DNA from: Mixta gaviniae | Lineage (GTDB): Bacteria; Pseudomonadota; Gammaproteobacteria; Enterobacterales; Enterobacteriaceae | DNA: 64,000 nt | Reading direction: 5' to 3' | Assembly: GCF_002953195.1 (NCBI RefSeq) | Contig: NZ_CP026377.1 | Coordinates: 3,348,001-3,412,000 of the forward strand | In this document: positions 17,565 through 27,506 of the stretch, piece by piece | Layout: each line of letters begins with the position of its first letter | Position numbering within the stretch: the stretch's first letter is position 1 | The notes under the pieces: model-generated | Seen by the model: the letters and a program-made list of their open reading frames with translations, nothing else | Told to the model about the DNA's origin: nothing | Databases searched by the model: none | Made by a program: the position numbers and the translations under genes

Positions 17565-19624
17565 ATGGGTCAGGAAAAGCTATATATCGAAAAAGAACTG
17601 AGCTGGTTATCCTTTAATGAACGCGTACTGCAGGAAGCGGCCGACAAGAGCAACCCGCTGATTGAACGCATGCGCTTTCTTGGCATCTATTCCAATAACC
17701 TGGATGAGTTTTATAAGGTTCGCTTCGCCGATCTGAAACGACGCATCCTGATTGGCGAGGAGCAGGGTTCCCCAGCACGCCGCGCCATCTGCTGAAGAAA
17801 ATCCAGCAGCGGGTGCTGCGCGCCGACCAGGAGTTCGACGGCCTTTATAACGACCTGCTGCTGGAGATGGCGCGCAATCAAATTTTCCTGATTAATGAAC
17901 GCCAGCTGTCGCCGAACCAGCAGAGCTGGCTGCGCCACTACTTTAAGCATCAGCTGCGTCAGCACGTGACGCCGATCCTGATCAACCACGATACCGACCT
18001 GACTGAATTCCTCAAGGATGACTACACCTACCTGGCGGTGGAGATCATTCGCGGCGACGATATCCGCTACGCGCTGCTGGAGATTCCCTCCGACAAGGTG
18101 CCGCGCTTCGTCAATCTGCCGGCGGAATCGCCGCGCCGCCGCAAACCGATGATCCTGCTGGACAACATCCTGCGCTACTGCCTGGACGATATATTCAAAG
18201 GCTTCTTCGATTACGACGCGCTCAACGCCTATTCAATGAAAATGACGCGTGACGCCGAGTACGATCTGGTGACGGAGATGGAGTCGAGCCTGCTGGAACT
18301 GATGTCCTCCAGCCTGAAGCAGCGCCTGACGGCGGAGCCGGTGCGCTTCGTTTATCAGCGCGATATGCCGAACGCTATGGTCGAGCTGCTGCGCGGTAAG
18401 CTCAGCATCTCCAACTACGATTCAGTGGTGCCGGGCGGACGCTACCATAACTTTAAAGATTTCATCAGTTTCCCGAACGTCGGCAAAACCAACCTGGTCA
18501 ATAAGCCGATGCCGCAGCTGCGCCATATCTGGTTCGATGGCTTCCGTAACGGTTTTGACGCCATCCGCAATCATGACGTGCTGCTCTACTATCCGTATCA
18601 CACTTTTGAGCATGTGCTGGAGCTGCTGCGCCAGGCGTCGTTCGATCCCAGCGTGCTGGCAATCAAGATCAACATCTACCGCGTGGCGAAAAACTCGCGC
18701 ATCATCGATGCGATGATCCATGCCGCCTACAACGGTAAAAAAGTGACCGTGGTGGTCGAGCTACAGGCGCGCTTTGATGAAGAGGCGAACATCCACTGGG
18801 CCAAGCGGCTGACCGAAGCGGGCGTACATGTGATCTTCTCCGCGCCGGGCCTGAAAATTCACGCCAAACTGTTCCTCATCTCACGGCGCGAAGGCGACGA
18901 GGTGGTGCGCTACGCTCATATCGGCACCGGCAACTTCAACGAGAAAACCGCCCGCATCTATACCGACTATTCGCTGCTGACCGCCGACGCGCGCATTACC
19001 AACGAGGTGCGCCGGGTGTTCAATTTTATTGAAAACCCCTACCGCCCGGTGAGCTTTGATTATCTGATGGTGTCACCGCAGAACTCGCGGCGCATGCTTT
19101 ACCAGCTGATCGACGAGGAGATCGCTAACGCACAGCAGGGCATGCCGGCTGGCATTACGCTGAAAATCAACAATCTGGTGGATAAGGGTTTGGTCGACCG
19201 GCTCTATACTGCCTCCAGCGTCGGCGTGAAGGTCAACCTGCTGGTGCGCGGCATGTGTTCGCTTATCCCCAATCTTGAAGGGATCAGCGAAAATATCCGC
19301 GTGATCAGCATCGTTGACCGCTATCTTGAACACGATCGCGTTTATATTTTCGAGAACGGCGGCGATAAAAAAGTCTTTCTTTCCTCTGCCGACTGGATGA
19401 CGCGCAACATCGATTACCGCATCGAAGTGGCGGTGGCGATCCTTGATCCTGTTCTGAAACAGCGCATCCTGGATATTATTGCCATCCTGTTCAGTGATAC
19501 TGTGAAAGCCCGCATTATTGATAAAGAACTGAGTAATCGTTATGTACCGCGAGGCAACCGCCGCAAGGTGCGGTCGCAACAGGCCATTTACGACTACATC
19601 AAATCTCTGGAACAACCTGAATAA
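17565..19624 (+). pseudogene. ppk: Polyphosphate kinase Ppk1, interrupted by a one-base frameshift
   Basis: The reading frame starts at the ATG at 17565 (ACGGAG upstream) and matches E. coli Ppk up to EEQGS, then runs to a stop at 17795. The homologous sequence ([14 protein letters not shown]) resumes in another frame and continues intact to 19624. The shift is at CCCC, 17770-17773; one extra C restores [13 protein letters not shown] and a protein of 686 residues (E. coli 688). The downstream part keeps the autophosphorylated His region ([11 protein letters not shown]) and all conserved blocks. Ppk1 makes polyphosphate from ATP. Either a sequencing/assembly undercall or a true null/slippage allele. 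ppx follows after 6 bp. Confidence 0.93.
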
Positions 19625-19630
19625 TTCACT

Positions 19631-21157
19631 ATGCCGATATCCCATAAAAATATGCCCCGACCGCAGGAATTTGCCGCTATTGATCTCGGTTCCAATAGCT
19701 TTCATATGGTTATTGCCCGCGTAGTGGATGGGGCGATGCAGGTGCTGGGCCGCCTGAAGCAGCGCGTACATCTGGCGGATGGCCTGGACGCGAACAACGT
19801 GCTGAGCGAAGAGGCGATCCAGCGCGGGCTGAGCTGCCTGGCGCTGTTCGCCGAGCGCCTGCAGGGCTTCAGCGCCTCGAACGTCACCATTGTCGGCACC
19901 CATACGCTGCGTCAGGCGGTGAATGCGGAAGATTTTCTGCAGCGCGCGGCGGATGTTATCCCCTACCCTATTGAAGTGATTTCCGGTCACGAAGAGGCGC
20001 GCCTGATTTTTATGGGCGTGGAACATACGCAGCCGGAAAAAGGACGCAAGCTGGTGATCGACATCGGCGGCGGCTCAACCGAGCTGGTGATCGGCGAAGA
20101 TTTCGAGCCGAAGCTGGTGGAAAGCCGCCGCATGGGCTGCGTCAGCTTTGCTAACCTCTACTTCCCCAACGGCGATATCAGCCGGGAAAATTTCCGGCGC
20201 GCCCGGCTGGCGGCGGCGCAAAAGCTGGAAACCCTCGCCTGGCAATATCGGCTGCTGGGCTGGCAATATGCGCTGGGCGCCTCCGGTACCATCAAGGCGG
20301 CCTGCGAAGTGCTGCAGGCGATGGGCGAAAAAGAGAAGCTGATTACGCCGGAGCGGCTGGAGCTGCTTTACGACGAGGTGATGAAGCATCGCTCTTTCGC
20401 CGCGCTGAGCCTGCCGGGCCTGTCGGAAGAGCGCAAAGGGGTCTTTGTGCCAGGCCTGGCGATCCTGTGCGGCGTGTTCGACGCGCTGGCGATCCGCGAG
20501 CTGCGCCTGTCGGACGGCGCGCTGCGTGAAGGGGTACTGTATGAGATGGAGGGCCGCTTCCGCCATCAGGATATCCGCAGCCGCACCGCGCAAAGTCTGG
20601 CCAACCACTACAATATCGACAGCGAGCAGGCGCGCCGCGTGCTGGAAACCACCGATCAGCTCTGGCAGCAGTGGCGCGATCAGAACCCGCGGCTGGCCAA
20701 CCCGCAGCTTTCTGCGCTGCTGAAGTGGGCGGCGATGCTGCATGAGGTGGGCCTGACCATCAACCACAGCGGCATGCAGCGCCACTCCGCCTACATTCTG
20801 CAAAACACCAACCTGCCCGGCTTTAACCAGGATCAACAGCTGCTGCTGGCGACCCTGGTACGCTATCACCGTAAAGCGGTGAAGACCGACGAGCTGCCGC
20901 GCTTTACGCTGTTTAAAAAGAAACAGATCGTACCGCTGGTATTTTTGCTGCGTCTCGGCACGCTGCTTAATAATCAGCGCCAGGCCACCACCCGTCCGGA
21001 GCGGCTAACGCTGACCACCGAAGAGGGGCACTGGACGCTGCGCTTCCCGGCTGGCTATTTCAGCCAGAATACGCTGGTGCAGCTCGATCTGGAGCGCGAG
21101 CAGACCTACTGGGAGGATGTTCCCGGCTGGAAACTGGTCATCGAAGAAGAGGCGTAA
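19631..21157 (+). CDS. ppx: Exopolyphosphatase
   Basis: 508 residues (E. coli 513). It removes orthophosphate from the ends of long polyphosphate chains. The ASKHA nucleotide/phosphate loops are visible: [10 protein letters not shown] (residues 18-27) and [13 protein letters not shown] (about 143-155). A C-terminal HD-like region follows (about 320-500, with [19 protein letters not shown]). It is translated 6 bp after ppk, presumably from the same transcript. If ppk is truly broken, this gene would have reduced translational coupling. Confidence 0.97.
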   Translation: MPISHKNMPRPQEFAAIDLGSNSFHMVIARVVDGAMQVLGRLKQRVHLADGLDANNVLSEEAIQRGLSCLALFAERLQGFSASNVTIVGTHTLRQAVNAEDFLQRAADVIPYPIEVISGHEEARLIFMGVEHTQPEKGRKLVIDIGGGSTELVIGEDFEPKLVESRRMGCVSFANLYFPNGDISRENFRRARLAAAQKLETLAWQYRLLGWQYALGASGTIKAACEVLQAMGEKEKLITPERLELLYDEVMKHRSFAALSLPGLSEERKGVFVPGLAILCGVFDALAIRELRLSDGALREGVLYEMEGRFRHQDIRSRTAQSLANHYNIDSEQARRVLETTDQLWQQWRDQNPRLANPQLSALLKWAAMLHEVGLTINHSGMQRHSAYILQNTNLPGFNQDQQLLLATLVRYHRKAVKTDELPRFTLFKKKQIVPLVFLLRLGTLLNNQRQATTRPERLTLTTEEGHWTLRFPAGYFSQNTLVQLDLEREQTYWEDVPGWKLVIEEEA

Positions 21158-21215
21158 CGGACGCCGGCGAATCCGGGCGGCGCTTTCTCCGCCCGCATCA
21201 ACCTGAACAACGATT

Positions 21216-21821
21216 ATGACGACACGTCCCGATAACTATTTCACAGAAAAATATCAGCTGACCGCCCCGCACTCGGAAGTGGTGGCAGCGCTGCCGCTGC
21301 TGACGCCGGGAAAAGCGCTGGATGTCGGCTGCGGTAACGGGCGCAACAGCCTCTACCTCAACGCCAAAGGGTTTGAGGTCGACGCCTGGGATAACAATCC
21401 GCAGAGCCTGGCGCGGCTGAACCAGATTATCGCCGCAGAATCGCTCAGCGGCATCCACACGCAACTCACCGATCTGAACAGCGTGCGTTTTAACGGCGAG
21501 TACCATTTCGTCTTCTCAACGGTAGTGATGATGTTCCTGCAGCCGGAGGCGATCCCGCAGCTGATCGCCGATATGCAGGCCAGCACGGCGAAAAACGGCT
21601 ACAACCTGATTGTCGCGGCGATGGACACCGATGATTTCCCCTGCAGCGTGCCCTTCCCCTTCGCCTTTAAATCGGGCGAGCTGAGCCACTACTACCGCAA
21701 ATGGCAAATCGTGAAATATAACGAAAACCCCGGCCAGCTGCATAAAACCGATGAAAACGGCAACCGCATCAGCCTGCGCTTCGCCACCCTGCTGGCGAGA
21801 AAGGCGCCGCCGGCGGAGTGA
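21216..21821 (+). CDS. tehB: SAM-dependent methyltransferase TehB
   Basis: 201 residues (E. coli TehB 197) with the class I methyltransferase SAM loop [14 protein letters not shown] (residues 40-53) and the TehB-specific [14 protein letters not shown] and [16 protein letters not shown] blocks. TehB methylates tellurite and selenite and confers resistance. In E. coli it is co-transcribed with tehA; no tehA is present here. It stands 58 bp after ppx, which suggests possible read-through from ppk-ppx. It ends immediately before the convergent pdeF stop codon. Confidence 0.92.
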   Translation: MTTRPDNYFTEKYQLTAPHSEVVAALPLLTPGKALDVGCGNGRNSLYLNAKGFEVDAWDNNPQSLARLNQIIAAESLSGIHTQLTDLNSVRFNGEYHFVFSTVVMMFLQPEAIPQLIADMQASTAKNGYNLIVAAMDTDDFPCSVPFPFAFKSGELSHYYRKWQIVKYNENPGQLHKTDENGNRISLRFATLLARKAPPAE

Positions 21822-24032
21822 TCAGTTCTCCCCAAGGGTAAGCAGCGGCTGCAGCTCGCTGATGGCGTAGCCCTGCAGATAATCGATGCCCAGCCCGCGC
21901 AGGGCGGCGGCTACCGCTTCCGATTCCACCGATTCCGCGACGATCTGCATACGCTTCAGCCGGGCGACGCGGCAGATGGACTCGATAATCTGATAGTCCA
22001 GCGGGCTGTGCAGCATATTCTGAATAAAGCTGCCGTCGATTTTTAGCATGTCCGCCTGCAGGGTTTTCAGCTGCAGATAGCTGGCGTAGCCGGCGCCGAA
22101 GTGGTCGATGGCGATGCGACACCCCATCTGACGCAGTCGGTTAACAGTGCGATAGCCCGCTGAAGAGTCGATAGTGCCCTGCGCCTCGCTGATTTCCAGA
22201 ATCAGCTGCCAGGGCTCAACCTGATGGCGCTTCAGCAGCCGCTGCAGCTCGCTGATGAAAAAGGGGCGGCACAGATTGATCGCGTGGATATTCACCGCGA
22301 AGCGCGCCGCCGGCAGGCGCTCGCGGCAGCGGTCGATAAAGCCCAGCGCGTGATCCAGCACCCAGCGGTCGATCTCCCACGTCAGACCGAACTCCTGCAC
22401 CACCGGCAAAAAGCGGCCCGGCTCCACCTGCTCGCCGCGCCCGTCAATCAGCCGCAGCAGCAACTCATGATAATCATCGCCGCGCAGCCCTTCGATGCGC
22501 TGCGCCATCATCACGAATCGTTCGTTATCCAACGCCTGCTGTACCTCATTCAATAGCGTCAGCTTCTCCTTCACCTGACGCTGCGCGCCGCCGCTGCCCT
22601 GATGCAGGCTCTCCGGCTGATGGCTGTGCAACGACACTTCCGCCATACCGCTCAGCTCGCCCAGCAGGGCCGGCAGATGGTTTACGGGCGGCACCACGTG
22701 ACAGTAGCTGATGCCGATATCGGGCTGCAGCGGCAGCCCCTGCCAGCGCAGGCTGTAGCCATCGATGCGCGCGCCGATCTGATAGATGCGCTGCTCGTAG
22801 GTCGCCTTATTCAGGCGCAGCGCCAGATCGAAGCCCGGCAGATGGTAAATCGCCTCGTTCTGCTCCAGCAGCGGCTGTAAATGCGCCGCCAGCCGCCGCT
22901 TATATTCAATACGCAGATCCAGCCCCCAGGTGCGGCTCAGCCGGTCAAGATCGGGAATGCGCAGAAAACAGAGCGTGGAGGAAGCCTGCTGCGCCAGCAT
23001 GATTTTCAGCGCGCGCAGGTTAGGCAGATCGATAATCGGATCGATCAGCGCCGCCTGGCGCGATTTCTGAATCAGCTGCCGCTGCCGCACGCCGTTGACG
23101 CCGATAAAATAGAGGATTAACGACCAGACCAGCAGATTGGTGATGGTGATCGCCAGATGCAGCGAAATCTCCGGCCGGGCACGAAACTGATAAAGCAACA
23201 GCAGCACCAGCGACCACGCCAGCGCGGTAAACAGATAGCCGAAGCGGGCGGCGGACCAGAGCATGGTCGGCAGCAGCAACAGCAGCGCAAAATCACCCAA
23301 CACCTGATTCTGCAGCTCGCTGTGCAATACCGTCAGCAGCGCCACCAGCAACGTGAGCCAGGTCAGCCAGATTTTTATCTCCGCCGGGCTGACGCTTTCA
23401 GCGATCTGCTGGCGCAGCAGGCCGAGCTGGCGCGAAAAGTAACGTGGATGGCGGAAGCAGCGGATCGCCATGTAATAGGCCGGCAGCAGGGCCACGCAGG
23501 AGAGCAAAATGGCCTGATAGTTAATCAGGGTACGCAGCGTCAGCGGGTTGCGATTGAAAATCGAGGCGGAAGCGGGTACCGCGTTCAGGGTTACCGTTAT
23601 CTGCAGTAAAAAGACCAGCAGCGTCGGCAGAAAAAAGCTCAGCCAGAATAGCCGCGTGACGCCGAGCCGCGCCGCGCCAGGCCCCGCGCACCAGCAACGT
23701 CCCGCCCAGATGCGGTAGCCCAGCCAGCAGATAGCGATGCCGCAGATAAAAATGGTGCAGGTGACCAGCGCATGCCCCAGCGAAAACAGCGACAGATAGC
23801 GCCACAGCAGCGCCAGCGTAATACCGGGCAGCGCTGCCCAGTCAAACACCATCAGCAGCGCTACCGTCAGCGTTACCGGCAGGAACAGCAGATAAACCGG
23901 GCCATCGGGCAGGATCAGCCGAACCGACAGCGCGCCGGAGAGCGGCATCAGTAACAGCGCCAGCCATAATGGCGCGCCCCACCAGCTGCGACGCCAGCAG
24001 CGCAGCAAGCCTGAATCAACCCGGGGATACAA
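21822..24032 (-). CDS. pdeF: Cyclic di-GMP phosphodiesterase PdeF (YfgF), MASE1-GGDEF(degenerate)-EAL
   Basis: 736 residues (E. coli about 747). The N-terminal 310 residues form a multi-helix MASE1-type membrane sensor. Residues about 325-470 align with GGDEF but have no GG(D/E)EF motif (PGFDLAL at that place), so no cyclase activity is expected. The EAL domain follows: ELLLRL in place of EALLR, NIHAINL, LILEISEAQ, IAIDHFGAGYASY, DMLKIDGSFI and AESVES. The canonical DDFG is DHFG here. The metal-binding Asn, Glu, Asp and Lys residues otherwise appear kept. E. coli YfgF is active and linked to oxidative/anaerobic behaviour; activity of this variant is inferred. Confidence 0.92.
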   Translation of the reverse strand: MYPRVDSGLLRCWRRSWWGAPLWLALLLMPLSGALSVRLILPDGPVYLLFLPVTLTVALLMVFDWAALPGITLALLWRYLSLFSLGHALVTCTIFICGIAICWLGYRIWAGRCWCAGPGAARLGVTRLFWLSFFLPTLLVFLLQITVTLNAVPASASIFNRNPLTLRTLINYQAILLSCVALLPAYYMAIRCFRHPRYFSRQLGLLRQQIAESVSPAEIKIWLTWLTLLVALLTVLHSELQNQVLGDFALLLLLPTMLWSAARFGYLFTALAWSLVLLLLYQFRARPEISLHLAITITNLLVWSLILYFIGVNGVRQRQLIQKSRQAALIDPIIDLPNLRALKIMLAQQASSTLCFLRIPDLDRLSRTWGLDLRIEYKRRLAAHLQPLLEQNEAIYHLPGFDLALRLNKATYEQRIYQIGARIDGYSLRWQGLPLQPDIGISYCHVVPPVNHLPALLGELSGMAEVSLHSHQPESLHQGSGGAQRQVKEKLTLLNEVQQALDNERFVMMAQRIEGLRGDDYHELLLRLIDGRGEQVEPGRFLPVVQEFGLTWEIDRWVLDHALGFIDRCRERLPAARFAVNIHAINLCRPFFISELQRLLKRHQVEPWQLILEISEAQGTIDSSAGYRTVNRLRQMGCRIAIDHFGAGYASYLQLKTLQADMLKIDGSFIQNMLHSPLDYQIIESICRVARLKRMQIVAESVESEAVAAALRGLGIDYLQGYAISELQPLLTLGEN

Positions 24033-24297
24033 AGACGGCCTCTCCTCTTATGCTAAGGCTCGCATAAAGAGCCGCACGCGGTACAAAACGCCCCCATACT
24101 AATTTCCATGGCGCGGCCCAGATTGACATACATCAAAACTCACCGTTAAAAACGATTTTAGCCACTTTTCGTTTAGCCGCCAGACAGGGAATTTCCGCTA
24201 TTTTTGCAGCAGCGTGGCGACAGCATGAGATTGACCTGACGGTTGCGCTGTGCCTAAATTGTTTTACCGCCTTCGGGCCTGCTATAAGGATCCCTGC

Positions 24298-24483
24298 GTG
24301 AACAGCATTACCCCATTTCGCAGACGCCATAAAACCGGTCGCATGACCCGCGTCGTGTTGCTGATTAGCTTTATACTTTTACTGGGGCGTTTACTGTATG
24401 TGTTGCCCGGTGCTTTTCAGCATCATCAGGACAAAAAAGAGCAGGCTGAGGCGCCCGTCGCGACCCAACCCGCCACCAGGTAA
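24298..24483 (+). CDS. yfgG: Small membrane protein YfgG
   Basis: 61 residues from a GTG at 24298, which has AAGGA 7 nt upstream. The open frame extends further upstream but only this part resembles E. coli YfgG (63 residues): a basic N-terminus (RRRHKTGRMTR), one hydrophobic helix (VVLLISFILLLGRLLYV) and a short polar tail starting with QHHQDKKE. In E. coli the gene lies beside yfgF and has been linked to metal (nickel/cobalt) stress. It stands upstream of mgtE, a magnesium transporter gene, which adds a metal context by position only. Confidence 0.85.
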   Translation: MNSITPFRRRHKTGRMTRVVLLISFILLLGRLLYVLPGAFQHHQDKKEQAEAPVATQPATR

Positions 24484-24500
24484 ACGCATGATGCGAGCGT

Positions 24501-24526
24501 TAAGTTGCCTTGCGTGAGACAACTTA
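24501..24526 (+). promoter_or_regulatory. Hairpin in the mgtE leader
   Basis: Inverted repeat TAAGTTG-N12-CAACTTA between yfgG and mgtE, without a T-run, so not an intrinsic terminator. It may be a leader structure or protein site; nothing known is recognised. Confidence 0.3.
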
Positions 24527-24594
24527 CCCTCCCGCCATGCCTGTAGAAAATGCCGGGCCTTCTGTTGCCCGCGCCCAGACACAAGGGAATTTTT

Positions 24595-26022
24595 ATGTCT
24601 GTATCCCAGGCTCAACAGCTCGCCGATATCCGCAGCCGCATCCTTAACCTTTTACTTGATGGCCCCGAGCTGGTGGAAAACCTGCTTGAGCCGCCCGCCG
24701 ATCCCGCCAGCCTTTCCGCTGATACCGCCGCGCAGATAAACGACCTGCGGGCGGATCTTGCGCTGCTGCACGCCGCCGATATCGCCGATATTCTTGAGGC
24801 GCTGCCGGAAGATGAGCGCCAGGCGCTATGGCGGCTGGTGGATAATGCGCGGCGCGGCCAGGTGCTGGTAGAGGCCTCGGAAACGGTCTGGGAAAGCCTG
24901 ACCGAGGTCATGAGCGATAAGGACATTCTGCAGGCGATTGCGCCGCTGGATATCGATGACCAGGCCTATCTGGCGCGCTACCTGCCGCGTGACCTGACCG
25001 GCCGGCTGCTGACCTCCCTCGATCCGGCGCTGCGCGCGCGCGTGCTGAACGTGGTGCATTTCGACCGCGATCGCGTCGGCCGCATCATGGATTTCAACTT
25101 TATTACCGTCCGTGCTGATGTCGATATGGCGACGGTGCAGCGTTTTTTACGCCGCCGACGCGCCATTCCGGAAGGCACCGATAAGCTGTTTATCACCGAT
25201 AAAAACAATGTGCTGCTGGGCGAACTGCCGCTGACCGATATCCTGCTTAACCAGCCGGAAACGCCGGTATTTTCAGTGATGAACGACCGGCCGACTACCT
25301 TTCGTCTCGACGATAAGGCAGAAGATGCCGCCGGCGCCTTTGAACGTTACAACCTGATTTCCGCAGCGGTGATCGACGATAAAGGCAAGCTGATCGGCCG
25401 CGTTACCATCGAAGATGTGATCGACCTGGTTAACGAAGAGAACGAAAGCAATATCCGTAAAATGGGCGGTCTGAGCCAGGAAGAGGAGGTATTCGCGCCG
25501 GTAAAAAAGGCGGTGCGCACCCGCTGGACCTGGCTGGCGATCAACCTGTGTACCGCGTTTGTCGCCTCGCGCGTGATCGGCCTGTTTGAAGAGACCATCT
25601 CTCAGCTGGTGGCGCTGGCGACGCTGATGCCGATCGTCGCGGGCATCGGCGGCAACACCGGCAACCAGACCATTACCATGATCGTGCGCGCGCTGGCGCT
25701 GCATCAGGTGGAGCCGGGCAACTTCAGTTTCCTGTTTCTGCGCGAACTGGGCGTGGCGCTGATAAACGGCCTGTTCTGGGGCGGCATCATGGGCTGCATT
25801 ACCTGGCTGATGTATGACAACCTGGCGCTGGGCGGCGTGATGATGCTGGCGATGGTGTTAAACCTGCTGCTGGCGGCGCTGATGGGCGTGCTGATCCCGC
25901 TGATTATGACCAAAATGAATCGCGACCCGGCAATCGGCAGCAGCGTGATGATCACCGCGCTGACCGACACCGGCGGCTTTTTTATCTTCCTCGGTCTGGC
26001 GACGCTATTTTTGCTGCACTGA
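24595..26022 (+). CDS. mgtE: Magnesium transporter MgtE
   Basis: 475 residues from the ATG at 24595 (AAGGGA upstream); an upstream in-frame start at 24550 is not supported by homology. The family order is visible: N-terminal helical MgtE_N domain (about 30-135), two CBS domains (about 140-265) that sense cytosolic Mg2+, a connecting helix, and five membrane helices (about 295-475). GGNTGNQT in the pore region is the family hallmark. It is a Mg2+ channel-type importer gated by cytosolic Mg2+. E. coli K-12 has no mgtE at this locus. Confidence 0.93.
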   Translation: MSVSQAQQLADIRSRILNLLLDGPELVENLLEPPADPASLSADTAAQINDLRADLALLHAADIADILEALPEDERQALWRLVDNARRGQVLVEASETVWESLTEVMSDKDILQAIAPLDIDDQAYLARYLPRDLTGRLLTSLDPALRARVLNVVHFDRDRVGRIMDFNFITVRADVDMATVQRFLRRRRAIPEGTDKLFITDKNNVLLGELPLTDILLNQPETPVFSVMNDRPTTFRLDDKAEDAAGAFERYNLISAAVIDDKGKLIGRVTIEDVIDLVNEENESNIRKMGGLSQEEEVFAPVKKAVRTRWTWLAINLCTAFVASRVIGLFEETISQLVALATLMPIVAGIGGNTGNQTITMIVRALALHQVEPGNFSFLFLRELGVALINGLFWGGIMGCITWLMYDNLALGGVMMLAMVLNLLLAALMGVLIPLIMTKMNRDPAIGSSVMITALTDTGGFFIFLGLATLFLLH

Positions 26023-26062
26023 GGCGGTAGGGTGTGCCGATGAACCGGAGACGCACAACGCA

Positions 26063-26713
26063 ATGAGCTATATCGATACCATCCAGCATGAACTTGTTGG
26101 CTATCTGAACGGATTGCCGATATATCATCCGCTGGAGACGGTTAGCGGCGACAGCTGGGGTGGCGCCAACTTTTCATGCTCTCCCGCTAACCTGATTGTC
26201 GGCGGCGGCAGCGGAGAACATCCCGCGCTGGTTATTCATCATCCGGAATCGTTGGTGGCCGCTTATTTTCTCCATGATATTGCGCAGAAAGAGCTGCATT
26301 TTTCCGACCGTTATACCCCGCCTCCCACGCACTCGCTGGACAGACTGTACGATATTGCTTACGGCGACGCGCCGCTGCTGGAGTTTTGCGGCTGGTCGAT
26401 GCGTCACACCACCCACTTTGTCGAGGCAGCGCAATCTTCCGTTCATTATTCACCGCTAAAAAAAGAGCAGGCAGCGGAAGAGTGGATAATTTTATCGCTG
26501 GGCGAGTTTATCCATTTTTCGCTTAGCGAACTTAATCAGCTAAAGGATGAAATAGAGAACCTGGAAGGCACAGAAGATCCCGGCTACTGGCTATGCAATG
26601 TGACCTGCCCGCCGCCCGGTTATATTAAATCTAAAAAAATGTCTTTGGCCGGCAACGCATTCAGGCAACACGGATTTTTCCGCTGGGATTATGTTTATCC
26701 TCCGGGCGAGTGA
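26063..26713 (+). CDS. Protein of unknown function, 216 residues
   Basis: I do not recognise this protein. It is soluble, without a signal peptide or membrane segment, and aromatic-rich with many His/Pro/Gly residues. It carries NLIVGGGSGEHPALVIHHP near residues 43-61 and a run ELNQLKDEIENLEG that could form a short helix. The C-terminus (GFFRWDYVYPPGE) looks structured. It follows mgtE after 40 bp with the same orientation but is less GC-rich, and it borders the island-like DNA that follows. An orphan immunity-type protein is conceivable but there is no direct evidence. Confidence 0.7.
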   Translation: MSYIDTIQHELVGYLNGLPIYHPLETVSGDSWGGANFSCSPANLIVGGGSGEHPALVIHHPESLVAAYFLHDIAQKELHFSDRYTPPPTHSLDRLYDIAYGDAPLLEFCGWSMRHTTHFVEAAQSSVHYSPLKKEQAAEEWIILSLGEFIHFSLSELNQLKDEIENLEGTEDPGYWLCNVTCPPPGYIKSKKMSLAGNAFRQHGFFRWDYVYPPGE

Positions 26714-27035
26714 TTTTTGATCGCGTAAAAGGGTAAATGCTGCTCTTCTCTTATTCATCAGTTTCATCGCATGCCGTTATAAAATTGGCAACGGCGTCGT
26801 CCGTTTTAAATTCGCTATCCCTGCCCTCACCTGCCGGGATAATCATTTGCCTCCCGCCATGCGCCATCGCCCTGACGCCCCTGCAGTTATCGTGAAAAGC
26901 GATATTCCCTTAACAAGGCGAAAAATGACAAGGCATAACCTATCGGGATAAGCTTCTCCCGCTGGCGCCGCGAGACAAAAAAGCCCGCCATAAAGCGGGC
27001 TTCGGTTATGAATACGCCGGACACGCCAGACGTTA
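26714..27035. other. Gene-poor region bordering the guaA-derived fragment
   Basis: No full gene is seen. The minus strand has a 31-codon frame (26846 to 26751) with GGGAGG 4 nt before its ATG, and a terminator-like hairpin at 26975-27002. The remainder shows no recognisable sequence. It appears to be the edge of an inserted or decayed segment. Confidence 0.4.
26975..27002 (-). terminator. Terminator-like hairpin downstream of the guaA fragment
   Basis: Stem AAGCCCGC/GCGGGCTT (8 bp, 6-nt loop) followed by a T-run on the minus strand. It lies about 35 bp beyond the point where similarity to guaA ends, in the position a guaA-island terminator would occupy. Confidence 0.7.
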
Positions 27036-27044
27036 AATCACTTT

Positions 27045-27165
27045 TAGTCACCGCCGACGGCTTGCCGGAGATACCGTAGACGACGCGGGAGATGCCGTTC
27101 TTCGTTGATGCTGCGGCTGGCAACGCAGCCGGGGAACTTATACGGCCGATGCGCCCGGTAAGGGC
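27045..27165 (-). pseudogene. Decayed fragment of the guaA 3' end
   Basis: The minus strand aligns with the last ~100 bp of intact guaA at 31110-32690. One frame gives HRPYKFPGCVASRSINEE against Gua[19 protein letters not shown]; after a 2-nt loss another frame gives [16 protein letters not shown] against [16 protein letters not shown]. Similarity stops about six codons before where the GuaA stop should be. The divergence shows it is not a recent duplication; it more likely came from another species' guaA carried by an integrating element. guaA 3' ends are known integration sites for genomic islands. Confidence 0.75.
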
Positions 27166-27176
27166 GTCAGGCCGGT

Positions 27177-27491
27177 TTACAGCTCCTCAAGGAAATCACC
27201 CAGCGCGGATGTCACCTCTTTAATACGCGGCTCGCAGCGGCGGTAATAGGTCCATTTACCCACCTTGCTCGCTTCAAGCAGCCCCGCATCGTGCAGCATC
27301 TTCAGGCACAGCGACGTGGCGGGTTGAGATAGCCCGGCCTTATCCTGAATGAGGCTGGCGCAGACGCCATACATATCGTAATCATAAAGCTGCGTGTAGC
27401 CGGCAAAGGCTTCACCTGGATTTTTCAGCCATTTCAGTACTGACAGACGTGTAGAGTTGGACAGTAATTTCATGGCATTTTCAGGTGACAT
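27177..27491 (-). CDS. ArsR-family winged-helix repressor
   Basis: 104 residues spanning a single ArsR-type winged helix-turn-helix: an N-terminal helix (AMKLLSNSTRLSVLKWL), the recognition region (KAGLSQPATSLCLKMLHDAGLLEASKVGKWTYY, read in parts) and a C-terminal dimerisation helix. No CxC metal motif of the arsenic type is visible, so the inducer may be an electrophile or other small molecule rather than a metal. GAGG precedes the ATG at 27491. It lies 15 bp after the Old Yellow Enzyme gene on the same strand and probably controls it. Confidence 0.85.
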   Translation of the reverse strand: MSPENAMKLLSNSTRLSVLKWLKNPGEAFAGYTQLYDYDMYGVCASLIQDKAGLSQPATSLCLKMLHDAGLLEASKVGKWTYYRRCEPRIKEVTSALGDFLEEL

Positions 27492-27506
27492 GCAGCCTCA
27501 CGGGGA

